From: Buxus sempervirens
Lineage: Eukaryota; Streptophyta; Magnoliopsida; Buxales; Buxaceae
Length of the DNA stretch: 64,000 bases
Direction: 5' to 3'
Assembly (NCBI GenBank): GCA_947561395.2
Contig: OX387187.1
Coordinates: 37,367,829 to 37,431,828 of the forward strand
The translations under genes and the position numbers were made by a program. Shown in pieces: positions 50,464 through 62,158 of the stretch; the stretch's first letter is position 1, and every line of letters starts with the position of its first letter. The notes beneath the pieces are model-generated. The model was not told the origin of the DNA. It saw only the letters and a list, made by a program, of their open reading frames with translations, and searched no databases.

Positions 50464-50901
50464 AATTGAAAATTTTCTTAGGAAGGCTATGTTCACAACT
50501 AAAATTTAATATCTGTGGGACATGCTGTAGCTGACTCTGTGCCTGTAACTTGTACTAGTGAGAAGAGATACTTTACTGACTTTTCATGCCTTTTGTTGAC
50601 AAATCAATTATTATGCAATCACATTACTTCATGGTTGTCTTTTGCGTGTCTCTTACAGAAACGTTATCCAAACCGGCCCATAATTGAATTTGAGGTTGCA
50701 GCTCAGGAGCAGATGAAGATCACTGAGCTACGCCTGGCCAAGCTATTTTCGGCCGAAGGGAGAACTGCTTTGGCCAGTGGCCAGTCTTGCAGTACCCTTG
50801 CATCTAAAGCAGAAGGTAGTTTATGTACTTTATATTTTAAAATTTGAATAAACCATTGAAGGGTTAAATTGGAAATGTGTGCCTAATGCTCTTGTTGCCC
50901 T

Positions 50902-51034
50902 GGTTTTTTTTTGTTTTTTCGTTTTTTTGGTTTTTTGTTTTTTCGTTTTTTTGGTTTTTCGTTTTTTCGTTTTTTCGTTTTTTCGTTTTTTCGTTTTTTC
51001 GTTTTTTCGTTTTTTCGTTTTTTCGTTTTTTCGT
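50902..51034. repeat. TTTTTTCG octamer satellite in a TTL intron
   Basis: About 15 units of cgtttttt, with a few units reading ggtttttt at the left edge. The Lys-rich open frames on the minus strand are artefacts of this repeat. Confidence 0.9.
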
Positions 51035-51967
51035 TGTCCAATGGATGATTCCATCATGTGTTCTGCTGGCATAAAGGTTTTTCTGTCCTGTCTCATGCAC
51101 TATTTTATCCAAGTCATGCTTATTCTGTTCTAAGCTCTTCCCTGCTTCTGCAAAATTTTCCAATTCATATCGTTTCCTCAAAGTCTCCATGCCCTTTGCT
51201 AGCTTTTTGCCTTTCAACTGCTATTTAACAACTCAGCTAGAGTCCGTGGTCTTTATATTCCTTCAGTTGATAGCAATCTTTATCAATTCAGACTCCAAAA
51301 ATTGAAGTGTTGGATGTACGTACTCTTGTTTTTTCTTTGCTAAGATACTCTCTAAGATGATACAGATGATATGAAGTGACTTTCTGTGTCAATCCCAAAA
51401 CAAGTCAAATTTGTCTCCACTGGACTAGTTTTGGGGTCATTGAGAATGATCACTTGTCCACTTTATAAACTAAATGACATGATTGTTGCGATCTTCTCAT
51501 TCTTCATAGAAGATCGTGTGAGTATCATTGGAGCACATCTGACAACCGCTGCTGACGCTCCTGCTGGTAAAACATCTCAAATCCCAGCAAGGACCCGCCC
51601 TCCCATCACGACTCATGTCTTGGATGTCGCTCGTGGTGGTCCAGCTTCTGGCATTGAGGTACAATTGGAGACGTGGAAGGGATCTCAACCAGACCAGTTG
51701 TTTGGTGATCCAGGTATAGGAGGTTGGGTGTTTCTAGGGTCTTCAACTACAAACCGTGACGGACGATGCGGCAATCTAATGGACATGGTGGATCCTGTGG
51801 AACCGGGGTTTTACAGGATAAGTTTTAACACCGGGAAGTACTCCCCAGTCAGCTTCTTTCCCTATGTCACCATCGTGTTTGAGATCAAGGAGTCCCAGAG
51901 GCTTGAACATTTTCATGTACCCTTGCTGCTGTCACCATTCTCCTTTACGACTTATCGTGGAAGCTGA

Positions 51968-52377
51968 GAGTTCTGTTATTATGACAGTCTAGTTAAATGC
52001 TCTGTAAATGAACTGAAGTGTGCCGTTGCAAACACTTCCAGATCCTTGTGATTTATTTTTCCTTCTTTTTATTTTTTAAATAGTTCCTGTATTGATCATA
52101 AGAAATAACTTTGATGTATTTTCTTTGTAATTCTTCTCTACCATGTTTGAACGAGAATCTGGGTACGTATAACTCGTTCTTTCAAGATATTCCAACTTGT
52201 AGTGCATTGTACTCAAGCTGCTGGTCCTCAATTTACTCTTGGAATAGCTTCCTTACTTCTACTTCCAAAAGCAACTCTCTTTTTATTCTCTCCTATCCGA
52301 TGGAAAACGAATCCTGCTTGTGCCTCTCCTCTCCATTAATAACATAATTCCTGTTTCTGATACAAGCAATTCAGGAG
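51968..52377. other. between TTL and the NLR
   Basis: TTL 3' flank and NLR 5' region. No gene or regulatory motif that I can support. Confidence 0.4.
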
Positions 52378-54764
52378 GTGCCAATGACAGAAGCATTGGT
52401 ATTGGGTCTTATAACCAAATTTGGAGAGTTTCTTGTAACCGAAGTGGGAGATTTTGTGATTGGTGAAGCAGGTTCGTTGGTCCAAGGCCAATTTCAGATA
52501 CGCAATGATGTCAAGTTCATCAAGGATGAGCTTTCCACCATGGAGGCCTTCTTGAGAGAAGTGGAGCGGAAAAGCATACGGGATGATTCTGTGAGAGAGT
52601 GGGTGGCTCAAGTGAGAGATGAAGCGTATGAGATGGAGGATGTTCTCGAAGAATTCATCGTTCGAATGCTTGTAATTGAAAACTCCATACGAGGCACTGG
52701 TTGCCGACATCTCGTGTCCTGCATCTCATATCCATGTTTTCTTCTAAAGCAATTTTTTCTGCGCCGTCAATTTCAAACTCGGATGCTAACTATCAAAAGA
52801 GAACTCCAACAAATCTCTGAGAGAAGGCCTCGATACAACCTTGAAGGAATTGCTAAAAGCTCAAGTCGGGAAGATGAAGGATATCCTGTTGCATCATACC
52901 CTTTTGAGGAAGAAGTTGATATCATAGGCATCGACAAAGATGTGCAGCGAATACAAGAGTGGTTAACAGAGGAACACCATCACCGCCTAATTGTGTCAGT
53001 GGTTGGTCATGGAGGTTCAGGCAAGACTACTCTTATTAGGAGGGTTTACAATAACATCAAGGGAAAGTTTGATTGCTATGCTTGGATCTCTGTATCCCAA
53101 GACTTTAAAATGCAACAGAATTTACAACAGATGCTTACACAATTCCATGAAATTCGATGAGTTGTAGTTTATCTGAGTGGGATGAGGTCTTAGAGAATCT
53201 AGATTGGGAATTGAATAACAACCAAGATCTAGAAAAGCTAAGTCGGGTCCTTTTGACAAGCTACAATTACTTGCCTCCTCGATTGAAATATTGTTTCTTA
53301 TATTGTGGTTTGTTCCCGGAGGATTATGAAATTCAACCATCAAGATTGATTCGTGTATGGGTGGCCGAAGGTCTTGTAGAAAGTCACCCTCGAAAAACAT
53401 TGGAGGAGGTTGCAAATGAATACCTCTCTCAACTCATTGATAGGGGCTTCCTTCAGCTTGATTCTGCGGTGATGTGGAAAAAACGTCTGCGAGTGCACGA
53501 TCTCATGCGGGATATTGCCATTCACATGATGAAAAAGGAAGAATTTGGTGAAATTCTCGACGATCGAAGCAATAACATAGTTTTAAAGGGACAACGTCGT
53601 GTGGCAATCCAGAGCAATGTGTCAAGTGTTCAATACAGTTTGGTTCATCTCAACACTCGCTCCTTCCAGACATTTGTAGAGATAAAGCTACCATATGAGA
53701 CAATATTGCGGCCTCTGTTGTCAAATCTCAAGCGACTAAGGGTGTTAGAACTATCAGGAATCGTATCCCTTGAGCAATTGCCGAGTGAAGTGGGGGAATT
53801 GATTCACTTGCGTTATTTGAGTATAAGGGGGACACGTGTATCTGAAATTCCTATTTCCTTGCAGAATTTGTACAATTTACAGACATTGGATGTTCGGGGT
53901 ACACTTGTTAAAAGTTTTCCACAAAGAATGCAACTTGGAAAGCTCCCACAATTAAGGCACCTTCTTCTAAAACCGCAAGAAGACTACTTCAGTTTTCAGA
54001 ACTTGACGATTGATCCCAACAACTCAATCAACCTGCAGACATTGTCCGGAGCACGTGCTGATGAAAGTTTAATAAGACAGCTGGACTACTTAACCGGGCT
54101 GAGAAAATTGAGTCTTGAAGTTATGAAAGGACAAGACTCTATGGAGCTATGTTCTCGTATTAAGAAGATGCAAAACCTTCGCGTCTTGAGAATGAAGTGC
54201 TATACTGAGAATGAATGTCTTGATCTGGAAACCATGTCTCCACCCCCACGCTACATCGAGAAATTGTATTTGTATGGAACTATTAAGGGGGAGTTACCTT
54301 CATGGATAGGCTCTCTCAACTGTCTTCATACCATGCTTTTGAAGGATAGCAACTTAAAGGAGGATCCAATGAGCACCCTTTCAAAATTGCCAAGTCTGGA
54401 AATCATTTCTCTAATATATGGTGCTTACGCTGGAAGAAAGATGAGTTGGGGTGATGGTTGTATGGAGCTATTTCCTAGACTTAAATATCTAGCTATAGGC
54501 CATATGTTGGAATTGGAGGAGTTAAGTGAGATAAAAGAGGGCACGATGCCACGCTTAGTTACTCTTGCTATGGTAAGATGCCCAGAGTTGAAAAGGATTC
54601 CACATGGGCTTCAACACCTCAAAGCACTCAAGCAGCTTCTCATCTATGGCATGGATGAGGACTTCTGCAAGAGATTGCGTCCAGGTGGGGAGGACCACTG
54701 GTTGATCCATCACATTCCCGATGTCAGCATTGGCGGAGAACGCATTCCCACGGTTAATTTCTAG
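52378..54764 (+). pseudogene. RPM1-like CC-NB-LRR gene with internal NB-ARC deletion
   Basis: Intracellular immune receptor type. Frame 1 (52378-53160) encodes an Rx-type coiled coil (YEMEDVLEEFIVRM), the P-loop VVGHGGSGKTTLIRRVY and RNBS-A (FDCYAWISVSQDF), then stops. Frame 2 (53157-54764) resumes with SEWDEVLENLDWEL, RNBS-D (CFLYCGLFPEDYEI), the MHD-position motif VHDLMRD and about 12 leucine-rich repeats, to a normal C-terminus. Kinase-2, RNBS-B and GLPL, roughly 120 residues, are missing at 53150-53165, and the two frames overlap by four bases (ATGA). The deletion is out of frame. The product could at most be a truncated CC-P-loop protein or an LRR fragment. The rest has no other damage, so the loss is fairly recent. 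Confidence 0.88.
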
Positions 54765-56080
54765 TGAAGATGGCCTATAGTCAACGATTGGAAAATTTCA
54801 CTTGTGAGTTTCTTTTTCTCTCTCTCTCTCTTTCTCTCTCCTTTCATGTGAGATCTAATCTTATAAATGCCAATTATCTCCTCTTTGTTTCAATGTCTAT
54901 TTTTATAATAAACTTGGAACTATCTTTTCTTAGTATTTTTATAAAGTGTGAGTTGACAATCCAATTTCCTAATTTATTTTCTTTTCTCATCTTTATGTGA
55001 AACTTTTTAACTTTTAGAATCATCTTCATTATTTCTCTCCATAGTCAAAACTATTCCTTTCTATTTTTAGGCTTCTCAGTTGAGAGCTTTATATATAAAA
55101 TCCCTAAGAGCTTATTCTTCGCACTTTTTTTTATTTATCTATCCTCTTTCCTTTAATGCTACTGATCTATATATATTCTACTCAATGTGAATTTATGGGA
55201 TTACATTTTGAGAGTTTTAGAGGGGTTTTTTTTAATGATAATGTCCAGTTTCCTTATGTTTGAAGAATCATGCAACATTGGGTGTCTTTTTTTAAACTTC
55301 AGAGATGTCTTGATCAACTTTATTGTCTCTTTAATTTCAGGTAATAAAGGGACACCTGCTTGATGTAGTGTTTTCATTGATACTGGACCCAATCAATGTG
55401 CCGTGCAGCTACTGCATCTTCTTCATTGGCAAGCATGATTTATATTTCACATTCAAAATCATTGTGTGTTTGGCATTTTTTTTCTCTGTTTACTAGACTT
55501 GTTCAAGATCTTTCTTTTGTGGCTTGTGTTATATATTTTACATGAATGTGTTGCTTTGTATTATTGTGGTGGCTACAGCCACAGACATGGGATTCTTATA
55601 AAGCTATCATTGCATGATATTTCAACTATAAGTTTCAATAGTTGGGTTTGGATTATCTGCATTAGGAGTTTTCTCTTTCTTTTTTTTTTTCTTTTTCAAA
55701 AAAGGTATCATCTGAAGAGGCTATGAAATGGATATGCCGAGGCACTGCTCTTCTTTGTACTTCTATTCACTTTTATCTCCAAATTGGTTGCCACACTTAT
55801 CTAATTCTTTTGATACGTGCATAGTGTGTGCGCCTTGCTTCTTTACATAGGATATAAGCACATCTTATATGGGATACAAATACATTCAACGTGGGATACA
55901 AGCGCATCATATGAACTACAATAAAATGACACTATTTTTTAATTTTTTAAAAGTAACCTTTTAGGTTAATTATGTTTGGAAAGTGATCTTTTTTGTAAAA
56001 TGAGATCCTTATGGATTGTTTTTATAAATACAGACCAAAAAATAACCTTTTTTCATAATTTTCTCAATTCAAATAGGTTA
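54765..56080. other. NLR downstream region, no gene
   Basis: AT-rich with a TC-rich run near 54810-54842. No coding sequence recognised. Confidence 0.4.
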
Positions 56081-56166
56081 CATCAAAATATATATATATA
56101 TATAGACACAGACACTAATCCTAAACCCGGTATTTTAAAAATCCCAAAAATACCCCTGTACTGTAC

Positions 56167-56448
56167 CATTTCTATTCCTGTGCAACTTTCCCTCAGTCTT
56201 CTCCAATCTGCCTTAATTCTTGAGCTGAAAAAACCGTTGCCATTTCTATTCCCACACAACTTTCACTGTCATCTCCAATCTGCCTCACTTCTTGAGTTGA
56301 GAAACTGTTGCCATTTCTACTCCTGCGTAACTTCCCTCTGTCCTCTCCAGTCTACCTTACTTCTTGAGCTGATAAAACCCTTACCTATCTCTATTCCTGT
56401 GCAACTTTCCCTTTGTCCTCTCCAGCCTACCTCTGAGTTGAGAAGAGA
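56167..56448. repeat. minisatellite, four units of about 70 bp
   Basis: Diverged units begin ccatttctattcctgtgcaa and run through tctccaatctgcc and cttgagctgaa: 56167-56240, 56241-56311, 56312-56384, 56385-56448. An open frame crosses it, but the copies are not kept in one frame. Confidence 0.85.
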
Positions 56449-56496
56449 AAGTAAGAGGTGAAAATAGCAGAAGCAGCCTTTGTCAACAAAATCCTA

Positions 56497-56940
56497 GAGA
56501 TGTTACATTCATCCGAAATGAGTTTTAAATCCTGGAGGCCTTCTTTAGTGATGAGGAGCAGAAAAGGTTGAAGATGTTATTGAAGAGTTCATTGTTAAAA
56601 TGTGTTTCATCAACCAACAAGCCAATTGTTGTGTACCTTTCAAGTCTTGCATGCCTCTGGTAAAGAAATGTTCGTTGTCCAAGGAATTTCATTCTTCGAT
56701 GCAAACTATCAGAGAAGAACTATATATTAACTTGCAGACATTGATTGGGGCAATTGATGACGAGAGTTTGATAGAACAACTGGATTACTTAATACGCTTA
56801 AGAAAACTGTTTGTTAAAATTGTGAAAGGATAAGATTATGTACATCTACACTCTCATATTAAGAAGATTTATGAGAATTATCAAGCTCTCAATTTGGAAA
56901 ACATGTCTCCACTCTTAGAGTATCTTGAGAAATTGGATTC
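56497..56940 (+). pseudogene. second NLR relic, CC joined directly to LRR
   Basis: Plus-strand pieces read VTFIRNEF.ILEAFFSDEEQ, VEDVIEEFIVKM (coiled coil), then without any NB-ARC part NLQTLIGAIDDESLIEQLDY and LENMSPLLEYLEKLDS (LRR). These match the neighbouring NLR at the corresponding places (NLQTLSGARADESLIRQLDY). It has stops and lacks the whole nucleotide-binding domain. A decayed tandem copy. Confidence 0.8.
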
Positions 56941-57039
56941 AGGGAACCATTAAGGGTTGTGCACACATGATCTTTTTTTATCATGAAAACACTTGTACAC
57001 AATAATATTATACACTACTTTGCCTTTCAAAGATAGGAG

Positions 57040-57480
57040 TGAAAGGAATCCAACCTGATTCCTATAGATCGATAAGAGCAATAATGAAGAAAGACATATA
57101 AAGAAAACACACAGATTTTACGTGGTTCACCCCAGAATAGGGTTACGTCGATGGCCGCCATTTTTTCACTATATCACACAAACAGAAGAATACAATGAAT
57201 GACTACAAGAACAAGGATATATCTTAATACAAAGTGAAATGCCCAAAATACCCTCGCAAATTTTCGCCTCGAGCAGAGGGGCGCTGCCCCCCTCAACCCC
57301 TTACGAGCTCATCGTGGAGCTCAACCTACGACAACTGTGGCTAGGTGTCCAATACAATTAAGCTCCACAAACCTCAACAAGGAGGCTCACTTGACACTGA
57401 CACAAAAGGGCTTAAACCTCACACACCCGCTACTGACACACACTTATCTCTCATTTTTTTCTCTCTCTTGAGTAGTCTCT
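57040..57480. repeat. possible LTR retroelement end
   Basis: Contains cagattttacgtggttcacc, a phrase common in plant LTRs, followed by gttacgtcgatgg. Also a GC-rich hairpin, gaggggcgctgcccccctc, near 57276-57295. No internal retroelement domain and no paired LTR nearby. Confidence 0.35.
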
Positions 57481-57832
57481 CTTAAATTCTCTCACTCAAT
57501 TTACTTACAATAGAGGTTTTGCTCCAATTTATAGACAACTTAATTAAGGAATCTTCTAGAGAGATATTTGTTATGAATATATTAGGAAATATGTATTTTT
57601 GTTTATTTTTGAAATAGTATTTGTTGGTTCTAACACGATTAAATGGTACAAAGTTCACTCGAAGTTTGATGAAATTACAATGGAATTTATTATTTATTTT
57701 CCTTTTTATTGTTGTCACTTTCTTGAGGTTAAATATTTATAAGTTTATTAAGCCAAAATTTTATAAAGATGATGATGTTTCAATTAGCAAAGCTATTGTA
57801 TTGAATGTTACAAACACTGGAGATTATTTTGA

Positions 57833-57899
57833 AAATGTGAAGAAATATATGTAAATTTTCCTTCAAATTTAGAAAATTTACATATATTTCTTCACATTT
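57833..57899. repeat. perfect 28-bp inverted repeat with 11-bp loop
   Basis: aaatgtgaagaaatatatgt... at 57833-57860 pairs exactly with 57872-57899. A strong hairpin in AT-rich DNA. It is not next to a gene end that I can identify; it may be a foldback element. Confidence 0.9.
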
Positions 57900-58117
57900 C
57901 GATCTGGCATATTCTAGTCAGACAGGACAGCAAATTTAGTCTCATACAGAATCATCTTTACCGTAGCCAGCAAGGAATAACATGTCCACAATATGCGATT
58001 AAGAGGCGTTTGGTTTAGATTCCTCCACGAAGGGTTTGCTCTGTAACGACCACACAAGTACACAACTGCTACGTGTCGCTTTACGAAACTAACGGCCGTT
58101 AATTTTCGTTACTTACG

Positions 58118-58148
58118 TTAGCAGGTCGCACGTGCAGTAGCGCATGGA
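58118..58148 (-). mobile_element. orphan Helitron 3' end
   Basis: On the minus strand, gcgctactgcacgtgcgacc leads to tgCTAA followed by C. The palindromic stem and spacing resemble the ends at 19521-19548 and 27318. No matching 5' end is seen to the right, so only the terminus is left. Confidence 0.45.
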
Positions 58149-58810
58149 TATCTGATTAAGAAATAAGACCAAACTATCACTATTTAAGAATTTAAAAAAC
58201 AAATACCGAACGAAACATATAAGATTATAAATCACAGGAAAGAGCTGGAGATACCGTTTTCAATCAAGAATAAAAGGAAAAATACTCTGTTATTATCTTT
58301 AATGAATTTTTTTTCAAAGTATTACGCTCTACTACAAGCGGAATTCTTACATGACCTTCGTTCCTTTTTTTCAACCCAGGGTCGTAAAATTTGGATCCTG
58401 TTGCAGGATGGAAAAAATTTCCAACCTTTACAATGTCATCTGAAGAACATAAAAAGAGTTGCATACATTCAAGCTTTTGGATTTCCAATACGCCCACCTC
58501 CAATGCCCAGTTTTGAATCTCTTTCCAAAGGAGAAAAATTGAGGGAAAAAACGCAAACCTGAGAACTTCCTGTATCCAAAATAAGTTACAGCCGAAACCT
58601 TGATCTTCATATCTAATACCTCCTGCTACAGAAAGAATCTACAGCAGAAATCCCAATCCTTACAGAGAATAACCCCCCAAAATATCATTGAAATGTCTAA
58701 ACCAGGATATCTCATGATCATATGTATTGATGCAGGATGTACCCTCTGGCCGGATTTACAAAGTTATCTTTTAGGTTGTTCGGGATCCGTGAATAGGGTT
58801 TCAAAGGTAC
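58149..58810. other. RPN1 downstream region
   Basis: Should include the RPN1 3' UTR near 58810 and below. Small open frames (58302, 58600) have no recognisable domain. Confidence 0.4.
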
Positions 58811-61800
58811 CTAATGATCATCGCGATACTCTGGGTTCTCTTTCAATATGACAAACCCTTCAAGAATAGGTGACAGTGGAATATACCTGCACAAGCACAC
58901 CCCTTGTTAGTTCAGAGTAATTGGTACTAGGTTGAAAGACGCTCCATGAGAAGTTTATGCAAGTATTTTACTTTTCAGTAGCTAGCTCTGCTCTATCACC
59001 AGCTGCTAGAAGAACTGGGGTTGAGTGCGTCTGAAATCCAGTTATAGTCTTCGGTCGACCAGCCTGGCCCACAACATCAACAGCTTGGCCCACGCGAACA
59101 GGCACAGAAAGCGGTTTCTGATTCTCATCCACAGTCATTAACATTCTAGGCTGTAACGTCAAAGAAAACGCAAAATGGTATACATAAGTCACCAAATTGT
59201 TCCCATCTTATGGAAGTTGTGAACCTGAAAATAACAAAGGAACTGGAGAACTAACCTGCATCGCCAAAACAAGGAAGTAGAGCACATAATGATATTTCCC
59301 CAAGATTATGGATTTCATGTCAAGACAGGCATGCAGCAAAGTTATTAATCCAGCAAGCGCTGTCCTGGAAGGAGAAACAAAAAACAAGTATTACATACTC
59401 CACTGAAAATAGAACAGAGTGCTAAACTGTCGATTAAGTGCCTCTTCCATGCCTGTGTCACATACCAATCTTCAATCAAGTGCGTTTTGTGGGGTGGGAA
59501 TCAGGTGTAGAGTTCATCACTCCAGTTGAGATGTGGATCTCATCCAGAGCTCGCAGTCAGGTCAGGGCAAGGTTATGGTCCAAACTCATGACAGTACAGG
59601 ATCAGATCCAAATACCAATTCCCTCTTATAGTTCACTCACAATGAACAAGTGGTTATTCTAATTGTTGGCTTTATCCATGAGTCAGTTTCTTCATACTTT
59701 ACGCTTGGTTCACGGAAAACATGGGCCCACTAGAAAGTTTCTTCCAGAGGAGCTTTATTTTTCACTTAAAATCACCAAACTTTTCATCTTAAAATTTGGG
59801 GAAGAAGGTAAAGGAAAGAGATATTTGCGTTCCTTCCTAGTTGTTTTCGATGTAACCAAACTCAACGGATGGTCCATTTAACACCCAAAAATAGGACAAG
59901 ATTCTTGATTTGGGTTTGGGTTTGGCACCTCCTAACTTCTCCAACAAATTCTGGCATGAGGTCTACGTGCAGGGCAAGTCAAATCAATCAAAGGGTCACA
60001 CAACACAGGAGGATTGAGATCAGATGACTAAAGCCATCAATCAAATGGAATTCTTTTCCATATCAGTATACACGAATTTCCTAACCATATCAGACTTCAC
60101 AAGTACCCTACCCCTACCACACCCCACCTCCAGCGCGCCCCCCCCCCCCCCCCCCCCCCCCCCCCCGCCGCAAAACAAAAACAAAAAAAGAGCTTCCTCT
60201 CCCTCCCTCCCATGTCTGCTTTGGATGTGATCCACGTGACCTGAATGCCAAGTCCACATGGCCCCTAGGATCTATATTTCCCTGTAAAAGGAAAGCAAGC
60301 TTACGGTGAAAGTAGGAATCGATCAGAATGGTAGGGAGCAAGAGTCAGCAAGCCCTTCCCCAAGTGTACAAGTCCTTGAGCAATCCGCACCTGCCCACGC
60401 AGACAAACAGAGTATCGGTACCAACGGAACAGAAAGCAACATAAAAGATATGATAACAGAAGTAAGGACCATACACAGAAAAGAAGGCTGGCATCTTTGT
60501 AGTAATAACTTGAGAGGTTCCGAAGCATGCCTGCTATTCGAGCATTGTTGGTTCCTGCACCTATCAGACCTAACGAGATGGTGGCAGCCTCCAATATTCA
60601 GAGAAAAATTTTAGTTTTTGAAATCTAAAATAAAGAAAATTGAAATAAGAAGGATTACAGTAAACCTCATTGGTACATACCATTGCTACCTCTGTATCTG
60701 TATCATGGCTAAGCCTACTTAATGTATCCATAACATTGACCTGGTCAGAACATGCAGACAATAGAGAGGCATTAACACAATTAGCAGAATCTATTTAAGG
60801 AACTCACTTACGAGAAACCTAAACTAACTGAACAGCATGAATAGAGGACTAATCCCAGTATTTTGTTAATTCTATAAGAATATGATCATAGCATACCCTG
60901 GGATGGCAAAAGGACAGTTTTTGACAAACAGTAACCGCCCTACAGCGGTTTAGCCAACATCAAATCCTCTCCTAACCCTATTAGGTTGGTAACAGGGTGG
61001 CACGGGTTGAACCGGGTGTACTATAAAATGGTAAAATATGATTGTTTTTAAATGGAATATATAAATCATAAAAATGCACTTTTATACTTGACGTCTATGA
61101 AATATAAAATTTCAATAGCTTAAGGCCAGGTGCAGGTCACGTTGGGCTAAGCTTAACCCGCCCTAACCTGATTACCTAACCATTAGGGGCAGATCAATGC
61201 AGATTAACCAATTATCCCACCATACTGCCATCCCTAAGTGTGCCACTCCACATCCAGAAAGGAATTCCACAGCACCTAGCCAAGTTCCTTCCATTGTTAA
61301 TTACCTTCGGATTGGATATGCAGAGGAGGCCAAGAGCCAATGGAACTGCCCGACGAATGTTCTGTTCTCCGTACTGTAAAAGATGCTCTAATGAGCGAAT
61401 GGACATCTCAAGACCCAGTTCTTCAGCCATTGCTACCATAGCAATTCCAAGAACAGCAGGTCCCTGGTGCGTCTCACCCTTTTCAAGATGTTGTGCACAG
61501 TGCCCCAGAAGATTTTGTACCTGTATGAAGAAAAAAGTTTATCAAATTCAATTAACTAATAGTAAGATAAGAGTGCTCATGATAGCAAAATAGAATACCT
61601 TCAGAACATTCCCAGTTCCAGCATAGGCACAAGACAGCAGAGTCATATCACAATATTTTCTGATCTTTTCATTAAATGTCTTGGAAACTTCTGCTGTAGC
61701 CTCTACACTTTCCTGCAGAAGCCAAACATTTCCAAAAACAATTACATTGAACGAGGAATATATTTACAAGCCTTCTTGCCTATGTAGTCCCATGAAAGAA

Positions 61801-62158
61801 AGAACAGCAAATCTAAAAGTAAATTTACAACGAGCCCAAATGCAGTGCATTTTACTTCAGTAGCCTGGATGAATAGTAACTACAGTTGTTTGTAACAGAT
61901 TCCAGAAAGCCTGCAAAACTTGATAACTTAAGTTACCTGTTTTCCAAGATAGAGAAGGCCAAGGGCTAAAGGAAGAAACCGAATAAGGGGCTCCCCCAAC
62001 TCCGACTCACTCCTGTCCATTAATGCAAAAATTATTGCCTGGGCAACCTCTTCATTGCATGAACCCACAAATATCAAGCCCAATGAGATTGCAGTGAACG
62101 CAATCACATCGAGTGGTGCTTTTCCATCTCCAAGAAATGGAGATAACTTTTGACGTAT
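58811..62158 (-). CDS. RPN1: 26S proteasome subunit RPN1, 3' part (9 exons)
   Basis: RPN1 (PSMD2) is the base scaffold of the 19S regulatory particle; it docks ubiquitin receptors, shuttle factors and Ubp6. Minus-strand exons: 62158-61937, 61712-61599, 61520-61305, 60740-60681, 60588-60475, 60390-60305, 59364-59256, 59150-58972, 58886-58811. All splice in phase. Recognised blocks in order: [132 protein letters not shown], the C-terminal [20 protein letters not shown], and [20 protein letters not shown] to the stop. These include proteasome/cyclosome repeats. Roughly the first half of the protein lies beyond 64000 or is absent. No damage in the visible exons. Confidence 0.93.
60138..60166. repeat. 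29-base C homopolymer in an RPN1 intron
   Basis: Uninterrupted C run followed by gccgc. Exact length may be a sequencing or assembly uncertainty. Confidence 0.8.
60899..61236. mobile_element. hAT-like MITE relic in an RPN1 intron
   Basis: Ends tgggatggca and tgccatcccta match the terminus of the MITE in TGD4 intron 4, and the interior has the same acgggttgaaccggg/cccgccctaacc style. The flanks do not form a clear 8-bp duplication, so it is older or rearranged. Confidence 0.6.

Larger units (their letters stand above)
49581..51967 (+). pseudogene. TTL: TTL (OHCU decarboxylase/HIU hydrolase), first exon missing
   Basis: TTL makes S-allantoin from 5-hydroxyisourate in peroxisomal purine breakdown. 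Four exons are intact and in phase: 49581-49638, 50076-50177, 50659-50815, 51510-51967. They encode most of OHCU decarboxylase (SKGEQSTA, VFLICASGRT, EQMKITELRLAKLF) and the full transthyretin-like HIU hydrolase (THVLDVARGG, RDGRCG, ending FTTYRGS). The last exon also has an internal PTS2, RVSIIGAHL, fitting R-V-x5-H-L. The first exon, which holds the start codon and the catalytic His of the decarboxylase motif (F.aHP.iG), is not found between 48750 and 49580 nor left of the giant element. Exon 1 was probably lost by rearrangement, possibly linked to the methyltransferase fragment. HIU hydrolase could survive only if transcription starts elsewhere. Confidence 0.82.

Noticed and set aside
50864..51217. 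Lys-rich minus-strand open frame of 117 codons
   Set aside because: Produced by the TTTTTTCG octamer satellite in a TTL intron.
52378..53160. First NLR frame as a complete short CC-NB protein gene
   Set aside because: It stops right after RNBS-A, and the matching remainder of the NLR follows at once in another frame, so a deletion is the simpler reading.
57621..57854. Open frame of 77 codons beginning MLVLTRLNGTKF, thought to be a Copia gag piece
   Set aside because: Only the first few residues look gag-like; the rest is hydrophobic AT-rich translation, and it ends in the hairpin.
60138..60341. Pro- or Gly-rich open frames over the C homopolymer
   Set aside because: Artefacts of the 29-base C run in an RPN1 intron.
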